Shown here: piece by piece, positions 9,052-17,504 of the stretch
How positions within the stretch are numbered: position 1 is the first letter of the stretch
Layout of the letters: each line of letters begins with the position of its first letter
NCBI GenBank assembly: GCA_045657665.1
Contig: JAZOTN010000012.1
Coordinates: 1 to 48,911, forward strand
DNA from: RUG12461 sp045657665
Lineage (GTDB): Bacteria > Bacillota > Clostridia > Lachnospirales > Lachnospiraceae
Reading direction: 5' to 3'
Length of the DNA stretch: 48,911 nt
Program-made: the position numbers and the translations under genes
Notes under the pieces: model-generated
The model's database searches: none
Seen by the model: only the letters and a program-made list of their open reading frames with translations
What the model was told of the DNA's origin: nothing

Positions 9052-9999
9052 ATGAACAAACGTATACTCGTAACCGGCGGAGCCGGGTTTATCGGATCGC
9101 ATTTATGCGAACGGCTGGTAAAAGAAGGGAACGATGTAATCTGTGTCGATAATTTTTTTACCGGCAGCAAACAAAATATTGAACAGCTCCTTGACTGCCA
9201 CAATTTTGAGCTGATCCGGCATGATGTGACGAAGGAACTTCTGGTGGAGGTGGATCAGATCTATAACCTTGCATGTCCTGCTTCGCCGGTGCATTATCAG
9301 TACAATCCGGTGAAGACAATGAAGACTTCGGTGATGGGTGCCATCAATATGCTCGGCCTTGCTAAACGTGTTAAGGCCAGGGTGTTGCAGGCATCCACCA
9401 GTGAAGTGTACGGGAACCCGCTGGTTCATCCGCAGCCTGAAGAATACTGGGGAAATGTGAATCCCATCGGGATCCGTTCCTGCTATGACGAAGGAAAGAG
9501 AGCCGCGGAGACTCTGTTTTTTGACTATCACAGGCAGAACAATGTGGATATCAAGGTGATCCGGATTTTCAATACCTACGGACCGAATATGAATCCGAAT
9601 GACGGACGTGTGGTGTCGAATTTCATTGTGCAGGCGTTAAAGGGTGAGGATATCACGATCTACGGAGACGGCAGTCAGACCAGGAGTTTTTGCTTTGTTG
9701 ACGACCTTGTGGAGGGGATGGTTCGTATGATGAACAGCCGGGACGGTTTTACCGGTCCTGTGAATCTCGGAAATCCCGGTGAATTTACCATGCTGGAGCT
9801 GGCAGAGAAGGTTCTGTCACTTACCGGAAGCAAGTCAAAGATCGTTTATCAGCCGCTTCCGCAGGATGATCCGACGCAGCGGAAACCCGTGATCGAACTT
9901 GCAAAGAAAGAGCTTGGATGGGAGCCGATGATCCCTCTGGAGGAGGGACTGAAGAAGACGATCGCTTATTTTCAGGAACTGCTGAAGTCGGAGCAATAA
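9052..9999 (+). CDS. uxs: UDP-glucuronate decarboxylase (UDP-xylose synthase)
   Basis: 315 aa, a short-chain dehydrogenase/reductase of the UXS type that converts UDP-glucuronate to UDP-xylose. The NAD motif GGAGFIG is at 9-15, the family stretch YNLACPASPVHYQ near 71-83, and the catalytic Y145-x3-K149 in RSCYDEGKR. GGGAGG lies just upstream. It acts directly after ugd. The length excludes the ArnA-type bifunctional enzyme. UDP-xylose supply is relatively uncommon in bacteria and implies a xylosyltransferase, perhaps one of the many in this island. Confidence 0.94.
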   Translation: MNKRILVTGGAGFIGSHLCERLVKEGNDVICVDNFFTGSKQNIEQLLDCHNFELIRHDVTKELLVEVDQIYNLACPASPVHYQYNPVKTMKTSVMGAINMLGLAKRVKARVLQASTSEVYGNPLVHPQPEEYWGNVNPIGIRSCYDEGKRAAETLFFDYHRQNNVDIKVIRIFNTYGPNMNPNDGRVVSNFIVQALKGEDITIYGDGSQTRSFCFVDDLVEGMVRMMNSRDGFTGPVNLGNPGEFTMLELAEKVLSLTGSKSKIVYQPLPQDDPTQRKPVIELAKKELGWEPMIPLEEGLKKTIAYFQELLKSEQ

Positions 10000-10446
10000 A
10001 TGAAACATCTTTTTTATTACACTTCCGTAAGCGCTCTTTGCACAAAAGGGCAGGAAATGATACAAAAGATTAAGAGCACACTGCAGGTGTTTGCGGAACA
10101 TAAGGATGAGATATCGGTTTTCTGGTATCAGGATCCGCATGTTCAGGAGTTTTTGAGCAGGGATTCGGAACTGTTTGCGAAGTATCAAGCCCTGCTTGTT
10201 TTTTTTCGGGACGAAGTTTGTGGTACAATAGAAAGCGACGGCGAAGAAGATCGGATCTTTCGCCGAGAGATCGGGACGACACCGTTTTCTGAGATTACCC
10301 CAACTCCTACGGAGTCCCGTGGGATCAAAGGCTGCGACGCATATTACGGCAGTCCCGGATACCTTGCAGAATGTTTTGTGGAGGCGGGGAAGCCGGTGAT
10401 GATACAGGATCCGATGATCGGAACGGAGGAGAGAAATGTATTTTGA
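10000..10446 (+). CDS. Hypothetical protein in pentitol/UDP-sugar operon
   Basis: 148 aa, not recognised. The ATG directly abuts the stop codon of uxs and the 3' end overlaps the epimerase gene by 11 bp, so translation is probably coupled. The protein has no signal peptide or membrane segment. The N-terminus (KHLFYYTSVSALCTKGQEM) and the C-terminal segment DAYYGSPGYLAECFVEAGKP look like alternating beta/alpha structure, perhaps a small nucleotide- or sugar-phosphate-binding fold; this is only an impression. Its conserved place between sugar-nucleotide enzymes suggests a role in the same pathway. Confidence 0.7.
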   Translation: MKHLFYYTSVSALCTKGQEMIQKIKSTLQVFAEHKDEISVFWYQDPHVQEFLSRDSELFAKYQALLVFFRDEVCGTIESDGEEDRIFRREIGTTPFSEITPTPTESRGIKGCDAYYGSPGYLAECFVEAGKPVMIQDPMIGTEERNVF

Positions 10447-11107
10447 ACTGATGGCGTCGATGATGTGCGCCGACTATCGAAATCTGGAAAAGGAAGTAAG
10501 GGAGCTGGACGAAGGCGGGATAGATTCCTTCCATATCGACATTATGGATGGACGTTACGTGCCGAATTACGCCATGTCTTTAAATGACCTGAAATGTATC
10601 CGGTCCCTGACTGAAAAGCCGCTGGATGTACATCTCATGGTGGAGCACCCTATCAACACAATCGATGTGTTTACGAAGAATCTTCATAAAGGGGATACGG
10701 TCTATATCCATCCGGAGGCGGAGTATCATCCGTCCACGACTCTGCAGAGGATCATCGATGCGGGCCTCACCCCCGGTATTGCCATCAATCCCGGGACCAG
10801 CGTGGAGACGGTGCTGGAGATGCTCAGGATCGTGAAAAAAGTGCTTGTCATGTCCGTGAACCCGGGGAATGCTGCGCAGCTCTTCATGCCATACGTTGGA
10901 AAGAAGTATGAAAAGCTCCTTGCCATCCGGAAGGAAATGAAGTTCAACATCTTTTGGGACGGGGCATGCGGGGCAGACAAGATCAGGGAGTATGCGCCCC
11001 GCGGAGTAAAAGGCTTTGTCCTTGGTACTACGCTGCTGTTCGGACAGAACAGACCATACCGGGAGACGATCGAAGCGATCCGCCGGATGGAGTTTGGAGA
11101 GGACTAA
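10436..11107 (+). CDS. Ribulose-phosphate 3-epimerase family protein
   Basis: 223 aa TIM-barrel protein of the RPE family. Visible motifs: ASMMCADY at 7-14, HIDIMDGRYVPN at 33-44 (metal-binding H33, D35), DVHLMVEHP at 64-72, and MSVNPG near 140. It would interconvert ribulose-5-phosphate and xylulose-5-phosphate, or a related pair such as the allulose-6-phosphate couple. The conserved second Asp region reads WDGACG instead of the usual VDGGI, a mild departure. GGAGGA precedes the start. Sitting beside a TarI-like and a TarJ-like gene, it probably feeds pentulose phosphate into a CDP-pentitol pathway rather than general metabolism. Confidence 0.87.
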   Translation: MYFELMASMMCADYRNLEKEVRELDEGGIDSFHIDIMDGRYVPNYAMSLNDLKCIRSLTEKPLDVHLMVEHPINTIDVFTKNLHKGDTVYIHPEAEYHPSTTLQRIIDAGLTPGIAINPGTSVETVLEMLRIVKKVLVMSVNPGNAAQLFMPYVGKKYEKLLAIRKEMKFNIFWDGACGADKIREYAPRGVKGFVLGTTLLFGQNRPYRETIEAIRRMEFGED

Positions 11108-11833
11108 ATGAAGAAATATGCGTTGCTTCTTTCGGGCGGGATCGGAAGCCGCCTGAGCAGCAGTATTCCAAAGCAATACCTTAAGGTGCGCGGGAAAATG
11201 GTGATCCTTTATTCTCTGGCTACGCTTCTTGAGGATAGATTGATTGACAAGGTCTGGATCGTGGCTGCGGAGGAATGGCGGGATCGGATCCTTGCGGCCA
11301 TGCGGGAAGAAGGACTTCCGGAGGAGTCTTTCGGAGGCTTTGCAGAGCCGGGAAGGTGCCGTCAGGGATCGATCTTAAACGGGCTGGAGGCAATTCTTGC
11401 CGGGATCGGAGAAGCGGAAGACGGAGACTGCGTACTGATCCACGATGCGGCACGGCCTCTCGTGTCAAAACAGATGATCCACACGGCTTTTCGCCTGGCA
11501 GAGGAACATGACGGCGCTATGCCGGTGCTTCCCATGAAGGATACGGTATATCTTTCCGATCCGGAGAAGAAGTGTGCCGCTGAGCGGTTGGATCGTGACC
11601 GTGTGTTTGCGGGACAGGCACCGGAAGCGTTCCGCCTGAAACCGTATTATGAGGCGAATGCCAGGTATACCATAGAGGAACTGGAACAGATACGGGGGTC
11701 TTCGGAACCGGCGATCGATGCGGGGATGGATATTGCGATCTTTCCCGGCGAAGAGGAAAACTTCAAGATTACGACAGAGGAGGATCTGGAGCGGTTTCAA
11801 ATGCTCCTGACGAAACGGGATGCTTTGCTTTGA
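11108..11833 (+). CDS. IspD/TarI-family cytidylyltransferase, probably pentitol-5-phosphate
   Basis: 241 aa. CTP-binding motifs: SGGIGSRL at 9-16, PKQYL at 21-25 and LIHDAARPLV near 119. These fit both IspD (methylerythritol-phosphate) and TarI/Bcs1 (ribitol-phosphate) enzymes. Context decides for TarI: a TarJ-like dehydrogenase, an RPE-like epimerase and two LicD transferases are adjacent and no IspF or other MEP gene is present. It would make CDP-ribitol or another CDP-pentitol from pentitol-5-phosphate and CTP. GGAGAGG precedes the start. The end overlaps the first licD gene by 14 bp. Confidence 0.85.
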   Translation: MKKYALLLSGGIGSRLSSSIPKQYLKVRGKMVILYSLATLLEDRLIDKVWIVAAEEWRDRILAAMREEGLPEESFGGFAEPGRCRQGSILNGLEAILAGIGEAEDGDCVLIHDAARPLVSKQMIHTAFRLAEEHDGAMPVLPMKDTVYLSDPEKKCAAERLDRDRVFAGQAPEAFRLKPYYEANARYTIEELEQIRGSSEPAIDAGMDIAIFPGEEENFKITTEEDLERFQMLLTKRDALL

Positions 11834-12740
11834 CGAGCGCTATTTCAGAGAGGAAGAACGCTGCGGTTTTACGGTCCCTGCGATGATGAAACGGGTCTGG
11901 GCAGCGGATCTTGCTGTGCTCTCCGAGGTGCTTGCCATCGCGGGAGCTCACGGGATCACCTGTTTTGCCGCCTTCGGGACGCTCCTTGGGGCAGTGCGTC
12001 ACAGGGGCTTTGTGCCCTGGGACGACGACCTGGATCTGATGGTAAAAAGAGAGGACTATGTGCGTCTGTTCAGGATACTGAAGGAAGAGCTCCCGCCGCA
12101 TTACAGGATCTACAGTATTTATACCGGAACACCGAACAAAGAGCCTCAGGGATGTGTCATGAACCGGCAGACACCGGATTTCGGATCGGAAGAGGATCGG
12201 CGGATCACGGAGCAGTTTTACGGGTGCCCTTATGTGATAGGGCTGGACATTTTTCCACTGGATCATTTGCCGGATGCGGAGGAAGACAGGCTGTTTCATC
12301 AGGACATATACAGTGCCGTTTATGACGCGGCACACCGGTTTGACGAGCTCTCCGCTTCCGGAGAGATGGAATCGATCCTACCAAGGCTTGAAGAGCTGAC
12401 AGGGCAGACATTCCGCAGGGAGGAACCGGTGGATGTCCAGCTCTGGACGCTGGCGGATCAGATCGCGATGCTTTATATGGATGAAAAGATGGCAGGCTAT
12501 ACCGATATGAAGTCTGCCGTGATGAGAGGGAAAGCGCCCTTTTTCCCGGCAGAGTGGTTTGAACGGAGCATCCTGCTTCCGTTTGAGAATATGCAGATTC
12601 CGGCACCGATCGGTTACGAAGGATTTCTGGAAGAGATCTACAGCAGAGGTTATATGGAAAAACAGAAGTTCACGGCGACACACGACTATCCGTTCTATAA
12701 GAAGCAGGAAGAATGGAGAGTGCAGCATGGCGCGCGATGA
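11820..12740 (+). CDS. licD: LicD/fukutin-family phosphotransferase 1
   Basis: 306 aa. The nucleotidyltransferase-fold LicD motif is complete: GTLLGAVRH at 53-61 followed by PWDDDLD at 66-72, with the metal-binding aspartates. LicD enzymes transfer phosphorylcholine from CDP-choline; relatives (human FKTN and FKRP) transfer ribitol-5-phosphate from CDP-ribitol. With CDP-pentitol genes on both sides, pentitol-phosphate transfer is the likelier role here. It is colinear with the second copy at 13766, with identical motif positions. The start overlaps the cytidylyltransferase gene. No membrane segment is seen. Confidence 0.88.
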   Translation: MLCFDERYFREEERCGFTVPAMMKRVWAADLAVLSEVLAIAGAHGITCFAAFGTLLGAVRHRGFVPWDDDLDLMVKREDYVRLFRILKEELPPHYRIYSIYTGTPNKEPQGCVMNRQTPDFGSEEDRRITEQFYGCPYVIGLDIFPLDHLPDAEEDRLFHQDIYSAVYDAAHRFDELSASGEMESILPRLEELTGQTFRREEPVDVQLWTLADQIAMLYMDEKMAGYTDMKSAVMRGKAPFFPAEWFERSILLPFENMQIPAPIGYEGFLEEIYSRGYMEKQKFTATHDYPFYKKQEEWRVQHGAR

Positions 12741-12767
12741 GTGAGACTCAATACGAGAGGGATCAGG

Positions 12768-13772
12768 ATGAAAGCATGGACACTGTATGAGATCGGACGT
12801 CTTGAACTGGAGGAAAAAGAGCCTCTGCCGCTTCAGGCGGGAGAGGTAAAAGTCCGTGTGATGGCTTCCGGCATCTGCGGCTCGGATGTGGCAAGGATCT
12901 ATGAGACCGGTGCCCACCGGATGCCCCTGATACCGGGACACGAATTCTCCGGCATCGTGGATGAGATCGGACCAGGAGTGGATGCGAAATGGCGGGGGAA
13001 ACGTGTTGGCGTTTTTCCGCTTCTCCCTTGCGGAAATTGTGAGTCCTGCAGAAAACATATGCCGCAGCTCTGTGAAAACTATGGATATCTCGGATCCAGA
13101 CAGGACGGCGGTTACGCGGAATATGTCAACGTTCCGGCGGAGAATCTGCTGGAACTCCCGGAAGGCATCACCTTCGAGATGGGTGCAATGCTGGAGCCGG
13201 CAGCAGTGGCACTGCACGCGATCCGTCGTGCAGAACCGGAGAAGGACCGGCCTGTGCTGGTGATCGGCCTTGGAACCATCGGTCTTCTGGCGACGATGCT
13301 GCTAAGGGCCGCCGGAGTGGAAACGGTATATGTCCTTGGGAAAAGAACGGAGCAGACAGAAAAGGCAAAGGCTCTTGGGGCGAAGGAATGGGACGGGAGC
13401 GAGGCTCCTGCCACTGTGCTGGAATGTGTCGGACGGGAGGAAACCATCCGGGAAGCGATCCGGCTCGCGATGCCGGCGGGAAAGGTCGTGCTTGTCGGGA
13501 ATCCGGCATCGGACATTGAGTTGCCGAGGGATCTTTATTGGAAGATCCTGAGAAAGGAACTGACACTGTTTGGCACATGGAACTCTGCGTTCCTTCCCGA
13601 TCGGAAAGATGACTGGGATGAGACAGTCTCCCGAATGGAAAGGATCCACCCGGAGCGGCTGATCTCGCACCGCCTTCCGATGGAGGGACTGACGCAGGGA
13701 CTTTCGATCATGCGTGAAAAAACGGAACCCTATACGAAGATCATGATTTTTCCGGGAGGGTTGCCATGCTGA
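12768..13772 (+). CDS. Zinc-dependent MDR dehydrogenase, TarJ-like
   Basis: 334 aa from ATG 12768, preferred over a GTG at 12741 because GAGAGGG lies about 9 bases upstream. Medium-chain zinc alcohol dehydrogenase: catalytic-zinc ligands C37 (GICGSD) and H58-E59, structural zinc cysteines C88, C91, C94 and C102, and a Rossmann motif GLGTIG near 168. Candidates in this family are TarJ (ribulose-5-phosphate to ribitol-5-phosphate, NADPH) and sugar-alcohol-phosphate dehydrogenases. Between a TarI-like gene and two licD genes, TarJ-type activity is inferred; arabinitol- or xylitol-phosphate is also possible. The end overlaps the second licD gene by 7 bp. Confidence 0.85.
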   Translation: MKAWTLYEIGRLELEEKEPLPLQAGEVKVRVMASGICGSDVARIYETGAHRMPLIPGHEFSGIVDEIGPGVDAKWRGKRVGVFPLLPCGNCESCRKHMPQLCENYGYLGSRQDGGYAEYVNVPAENLLELPEGITFEMGAMLEPAAVALHAIRRAEPEKDRPVLVIGLGTIGLLATMLLRAAGVETVYVLGKRTEQTEKAKALGAKEWDGSEAPATVLECVGREETIREAIRLAMPAGKVVLVGNPASDIELPRDLYWKILRKELTLFGTWNSAFLPDRKDDWDETVSRMERIHPERLISHRLPMEGLTQGLSIMREKTEPYTKIMIFPGGLPC

Positions 13773-14689
13773 CATTTCCGGAGGATTATTTCCAGGATGA
13801 GGTGCGCGACGGTTTTTATGTGCCCTCTCTCATGAAATGCACCTGGGCAGCAGAGCTGGAGCTTCTTTCGGCGCTCCGGAGTCTTTTTGACCGGTATGGT
13901 CTTAAGTGGTATGCGGATTACGGAACACTTCTCGGGGCGGTGCGGCACGGAGGGTTTATCCCTTGGGATGATGACATTGATATCACGATGCCGCGCGCGG
14001 ATTACATGACATTTCTTTCCCATGCAGGGGAACTTCCGGAGCCTTTTCGCATTCTTTCTTTCTATACTTCAGAGCCTTTCGGACAGTTTCATGCGGTGGC
14101 ATCCAATACCCGCGCGGAAAAACTTGACTGGGATGAGGAACGCATCCGGGATTTCCACGGATGCCCTTTTATTGTAAATCTGGATATCTATCCACTGGAT
14201 TATATACCGCGTGATCCGGAAAAGAGAAAACTGCAGCGCCTGCTCTATACCATGGGCTACAATCTCGCGACGGCTTCCGGAGATCCGACAGATGCAGAGA
14301 TGAAACAGTTTCGGGAGTTTCTGGAACGCTTCTATCCGGGACAGATCATGCTTGATCCGGCAGTTCCCCTTAAAACGGCGCTTCGACGCGCTGGGGATCA
14401 GATCGCAATGAGTTGTCCGGAAGAGGAGTCGGATGAGATCGATTATTATCCGCACATGGCATATCTGGAGGCTCCGCTTCTCAGAAAAAAAGAATGGTAT
14501 CGGAACTCGGTGCAGCTTCCTTTTGAAGTGACTACGATCGAGGCGCCGGTGATCTATACCGCTGTATTGGAAAAACGCTTCGGCAGGGATTATATGCGGC
14601 CGGTCCGCGAGGCAGCGGCTCACGGGTATCCATTTTACGGAAAGCAGCTGGAGGTTCTGCAGTTTACCGGGCATTTGCGAACGATATAG
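13766..14689 (+). CDS. licD: LicD/fukutin-family phosphotransferase 2
   Basis: 307 aa. GTLLGAVRH at 53-61 and PWDDDID at 66-72 give the same layout as the first copy, and the N-termini align from residue 1 (MLTFPEDYF against MLCFDERYF). GGGAGGG precedes the ATG. Two LicD proteins with one CDP-pentitol pathway would suit addition of two pentitol phosphates in series, or to two acceptors. This is the last gene of the precursor operon: 95 bp later a new promoter appears. Confidence 0.88.
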   Translation: MLTFPEDYFQDEVRDGFYVPSLMKCTWAAELELLSALRSLFDRYGLKWYADYGTLLGAVRHGGFIPWDDDIDITMPRADYMTFLSHAGELPEPFRILSFYTSEPFGQFHAVASNTRAEKLDWDEERIRDFHGCPFIVNLDIYPLDYIPRDPEKRKLQRLLYTMGYNLATASGDPTDAEMKQFREFLERFYPGQIMLDPAVPLKTALRRAGDQIAMSCPEEESDEIDYYPHMAYLEAPLLRKKEWYRNSVQLPFEVTTIEAPVIYTAVLEKRFGRDYMRPVREAAAHGYPFYGKQLEVLQFTGHLRTI

Positions 14690-14718
14690 CATATAGGAAG
14701 GAAATTTCAAGAAAATGC

Positions 14719-14747
14719 TTGTGTAAACAGAGAAAAAGACCGATAAT
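14719..14747 (+). promoter_or_regulatory. Sigma-A-like promoter
   Basis: TTGTGT at 14719-14724 and GATAAT at 14742-14747 are 17 bases apart, just upstream of the small gene at 14784. The -10 area also reads ACCGATAA, like a sigma-D -10 box, with TAAA at 14724; the spacing of 11 is too short for sigma-D, so sigma-A is preferred. Confidence 0.5.
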
Positions 14748-14783
14748 AGTCTATATGAGTGTTTGTCTCAGGAGGATAAGGTT

Positions 14784-15158
14784 ATGTCAGACAACAGACA
14801 AGAACAGATTGAAGCATTACAGGCGATGCTGGAGTATAACCCGCGGCTGATGAATGCGATGAAATCGGTCACAGCGGAGCTTCTCGAGGATCGGCAGCCG
14901 GATACGGATGAATATCTTTTAGCGGTGATCAAAGGAATGAACTGGGAAACTGAGATCCTGAACGGGACAAAGGAAGTTCTGGATGAGCAGGAGATCGAGC
15001 TGGACCGCAGCATGATCAATCAGGTTTTTCTGGATTTCAATGAGGCCTACAAACAAAAGGATGATACTACGATGGGCGTTTTGTACCGGGACAAGATCAT
15101 ACCGTTCTTTGAATTGTATGAACAAGCCGCAAGGAACGTCGTAGAAAGCAACGCATAA
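14784..15158 (+). CDS. Small soluble hypothetical protein
   Basis: 124 aa from the ATG at 14784, chosen over 14763 because AGGAGG lies 8 bases upstream. Not recognised. It is acidic and apparently all-helical, without signal peptide or membrane segment. It has its own promoter and is followed by a terminator, so it forms a monocistronic unit between two glycan operons. A helical chaperone or adaptor role is possible but unsupported. Confidence 0.8.
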   Translation: MSDNRQEQIEALQAMLEYNPRLMNAMKSVTAELLEDRQPDTDEYLLAVIKGMNWETEILNGTKEVLDEQEIELDRSMINQVFLDFNEAYKQKDDTTMGVLYRDKIIPFFELYEQAARNVVESNA

Positions 15159-15170
15159 GAATAAACAAGC

Positions 15171-15206
15171 AGGGCTTTGGATGGCGGCATCTGAAGCCCT
15201 TTTTTC
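15171..15206 (+). terminator. Rho-independent terminator
   Basis: GGGCTT pairs with AAGCCC, with an inner GATG/CATC stem around GCGG, followed by six T residues. It ends the 14784 transcript before the next glycosyltransferase operon. Confidence 0.9.
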
Positions 15207-15224
15207 ATATCTAAGCTATATAAA

Positions 15225-16376
15225 ATGAACAGAGAATATCTCAATCAGAAAATTGAAGAACTGAAAAGCCGGATCGGAAACGGATCGATGACCCCGGAGG
15301 AGGAACAGGAGACCGAGGCGTGGTTTTTGCGCGATTTTTTTCTTTATCCGGTGGAGCAGGCGCTCTCGGAGGGAAAGACAATTCCTCTTGATCTTTTGCA
15401 AATGATGCAGCAGGTCGTTCGAGGGGTGTATCCCTATTGGATTGATAATGATGAGATCTATGCACTGGGAAGAGAGGCGCTGATCAAGCTGTCTCTCATC
15501 GGTCGGGAGTTTGGCAGTCAGGAAGATCTGGATGATTGTTTCAAAAAGGAACTGGTTCCGGAGACGGGCAGGGAAAGGAGGAAACTGGATCAGATCCTGG
15601 AACAAAGCCCGTTTGTCAGCGTCATTCTACCGACTTATAATCGTGCGTCAGAGCTTGGAAAAGCCATGCAAAGCGTGCTCGATCAAACCTATGAAAATCT
15701 GGAGCTGATCGTGGTCAGTGACGGATCGACGGATGAGACGGAGCAGGTGGTAAAAGCATTTCAGGACCCGCATGTACGATATATCTGTTCCGAAAAGAAC
15801 GGTGGTCTGGCGTATGCAAGGAACCTTGGGATCCGCGAAGCGAAATATGATCTTCTGGCTTTTCACGATGATGACGATCTCTGGAAACCGGAGAAACTGG
15901 AGGATCAGATAAGGGAACTGTTGAGGTCTGATCTCAATACAGGGTTCTGTTATTGCGAAATGAGTTACATCATGCTGGATGGGAAGACGATACATATCGT
16001 GCCGCGACGCGAGATCAGTATCGTGCGGAAGAGAGGGTACCTCTATCCGGAATTATTGAGAAGAAATATCATTGGCGGTCCCACGCTTCTGGTTCGAAAA
16101 GAGTGTTTTGAAGAGGTGGGGTTGTTTGATGAGAGCCTTGCGATCTTTGAAGACTGGGACATGGTGCTGAGACTCTCAAAACAATATGACGCGGCATTCG
16201 TAGCGGAACCTCTCTATGATTATTTTGAGCACGAGAAGAGCCTGACTACCGACCGGAGCAGCACTCACAGGGACAGGATCGCAGAGACCTTAAGGCATCT
16301 GGATGAAAAGACGGCTGCGGATAAAGCAGCATACGGATTTACGGAAAGCTATTACGATATCTATCTGGGGGAATAA
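15225..16376 (+). CDS. Family 2 glycosyltransferase with N-terminal helical extension
   Basis: 383 aa. GT2 catalytic domain from about 130: SVILPTYNRA at 132-141, SDGSTDET at 165-172, and an acidic DDDD at 215-218 (FHDDDDLW). Residues 1-125 are a separate, probably helical extension of unknown role. No clear ribosome-binding site precedes the ATG, which lies 19 bp after the terminator of the previous gene. It heads a run of tightly packed genes to 28583. Its catalytic domain resembles the GT2 proteins at 22193 and 27768 (all with DDLW). Confidence 0.88.
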   Translation: MNREYLNQKIEELKSRIGNGSMTPEEEQETEAWFLRDFFLYPVEQALSEGKTIPLDLLQMMQQVVRGVYPYWIDNDEIYALGREALIKLSLIGREFGSQEDLDDCFKKELVPETGRERRKLDQILEQSPFVSVILPTYNRASELGKAMQSVLDQTYENLELIVVSDGSTDETEQVVKAFQDPHVRYICSEKNGGLAYARNLGIREAKYDLLAFHDDDDLWKPEKLEDQIRELLRSDLNTGFCYCEMSYIMLDGKTIHIVPRREISIVRKRGYLYPELLRRNIIGGPTLLVRKECFEEVGLFDESLAIFEDWDMVLRLSKQYDAAFVAEPLYDYFEHEKSLTTDRSSTHRDRIAETLRHLDEKTAADKAAYGFTESYYDIYLGE

Positions 16377-17483
16377 ATGTCAACCGTTGTTTTTGTCATG
16401 ACACATAAGAAATACGAGGAGCCGAAGGATCCGGTGTATCAGACTCTCCAGGTCGGGAGAGCGACGGGGGATCATTTCCTGCCGTACCGCGGGGATGATG
16501 GCGGAGACAATATCTCTTACCGCAACTGGCTTTTCGGAGAGCTGACGGGACTGTACTGGATCTGGAAGAATTATGAGGAGCATGATCATATCGGGATCTG
16601 TCATTACCGTAGGTTTTTTCTGAACGAAACCGGTCAGATCATGAGCGGCGCGGAGTACGACCGGATCCTGTCGGAGTACGACATCATCGTTCCAAAGCCA
16701 AACGTTTCGGATCAGACGAATCGGGAGGGATACGCGGAAAGCCATAATATCAAAGATCTGATGACGGTAAAGGCAGCAGTGGATAAGATCACGCCGGAGT
16801 TCTCCGATGCATTTCAGACTATGCTGGATGCCAGGAGTTCTTATTATGCAAACCTCGCCGTTATGCCTCACGTGGAATTCAACAGCTATTGTGAGTGGAT
16901 GTTCGGTATCCTTTTTGAGGCGGAAAAGGAGATCGATGTCAGTACCTATGACAATTACCATAAAAGGGTGTATGGCTTCCTTTCGGAACTGCTCCTCAAT
17001 ACCTGGATCATCAAAAAGCAATATCGCGTGTATGAAACCGAAGTGGGGATCACCTCGGAAAAAGTTGAAACGCTTGAACTGAAGGAAAAGCTTTCCGAAT
17101 ATGTAAGAGCCGGGGACTTTGGCGGCGGCCGGAAGTATTATTATGACTTCATGGAGAAGCGCCCGGATGTGCGGCTTTCCCAGTCCGATCTTTCCGGAGA
17201 AATACCATTGATGGAGATCATACTCTACATTTTGGAACAGGAGCAGGGCGGCGGTCAGAAGGGGTTTGCTTCGGTTTCACAGGAATTACCGGAGCTGATC
17301 GTGCATTACAGGAAAGTCGTTTCCGTACTGCGTGCACTCGGAAACGGGACGGCAAAGGAAGAGGATGTGCAGTATATCCTTACAAAGAATCTCACGGCTG
17401 TTGCGACGGAGATCATTCTCCGGAATACATCGGGGATCAATGGGGATGCCGTCCGGAAGATCCTGGGGATTGCCGCGGATTGA
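16377..17483 (+). CDS. DUF4422 protein, probable glycosyltransferase
   Basis: 368 aa. Complete DUF4422 domain: GDNIS near 43-47, YWIWKN at 60-65 and HYRR at 76-79, followed by a long helical region to about 230. The remaining ~140 residues are unassigned. The ATG directly abuts the stop of the previous gene, with GGGGGA just upstream. The family is found in capsule and glycan clusters; the reaction is inferred, not shown. Confidence 0.82.
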   Translation: MSTVVFVMTHKKYEEPKDPVYQTLQVGRATGDHFLPYRGDDGGDNISYRNWLFGELTGLYWIWKNYEEHDHIGICHYRRFFLNETGQIMSGAEYDRILSEYDIIVPKPNVSDQTNREGYAESHNIKDLMTVKAAVDKITPEFSDAFQTMLDARSSYYANLAVMPHVEFNSYCEWMFGILFEAEKEIDVSTYDNYHKRVYGFLSELLLNTWIIKKQYRVYETEVGITSEKVETLELKEKLSEYVRAGDFGGGRKYYYDFMEKRPDVRLSQSDLSGEIPLMEIILYILEQEQGGGQKGFASVSQELPELIVHYRKVVSVLRALGNGTAKEEDVQYILTKNLTAVATEIILRNTSGINGDAVRKILGIAAD

Positions 17484-17504
17484 TCGCGGATTGGTGAACA
17501 CAGA

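Noticed and set aside
11108..11833. IspD of the MEP isoprenoid pathway
   Set aside because: Motifs allow it, but no other MEP gene is near and TarJ-, RPE- and LicD-type genes surround it, so CDP-pentitol synthesis fits better.
14724..14746. Sigma-D promoter before the small gene at 14784
   Set aside because: The CCGATAA box is good but TAAA is only 11 bases away from the 8-base -10 box; a sigma-A pair with 17-base spacing explains the site better.
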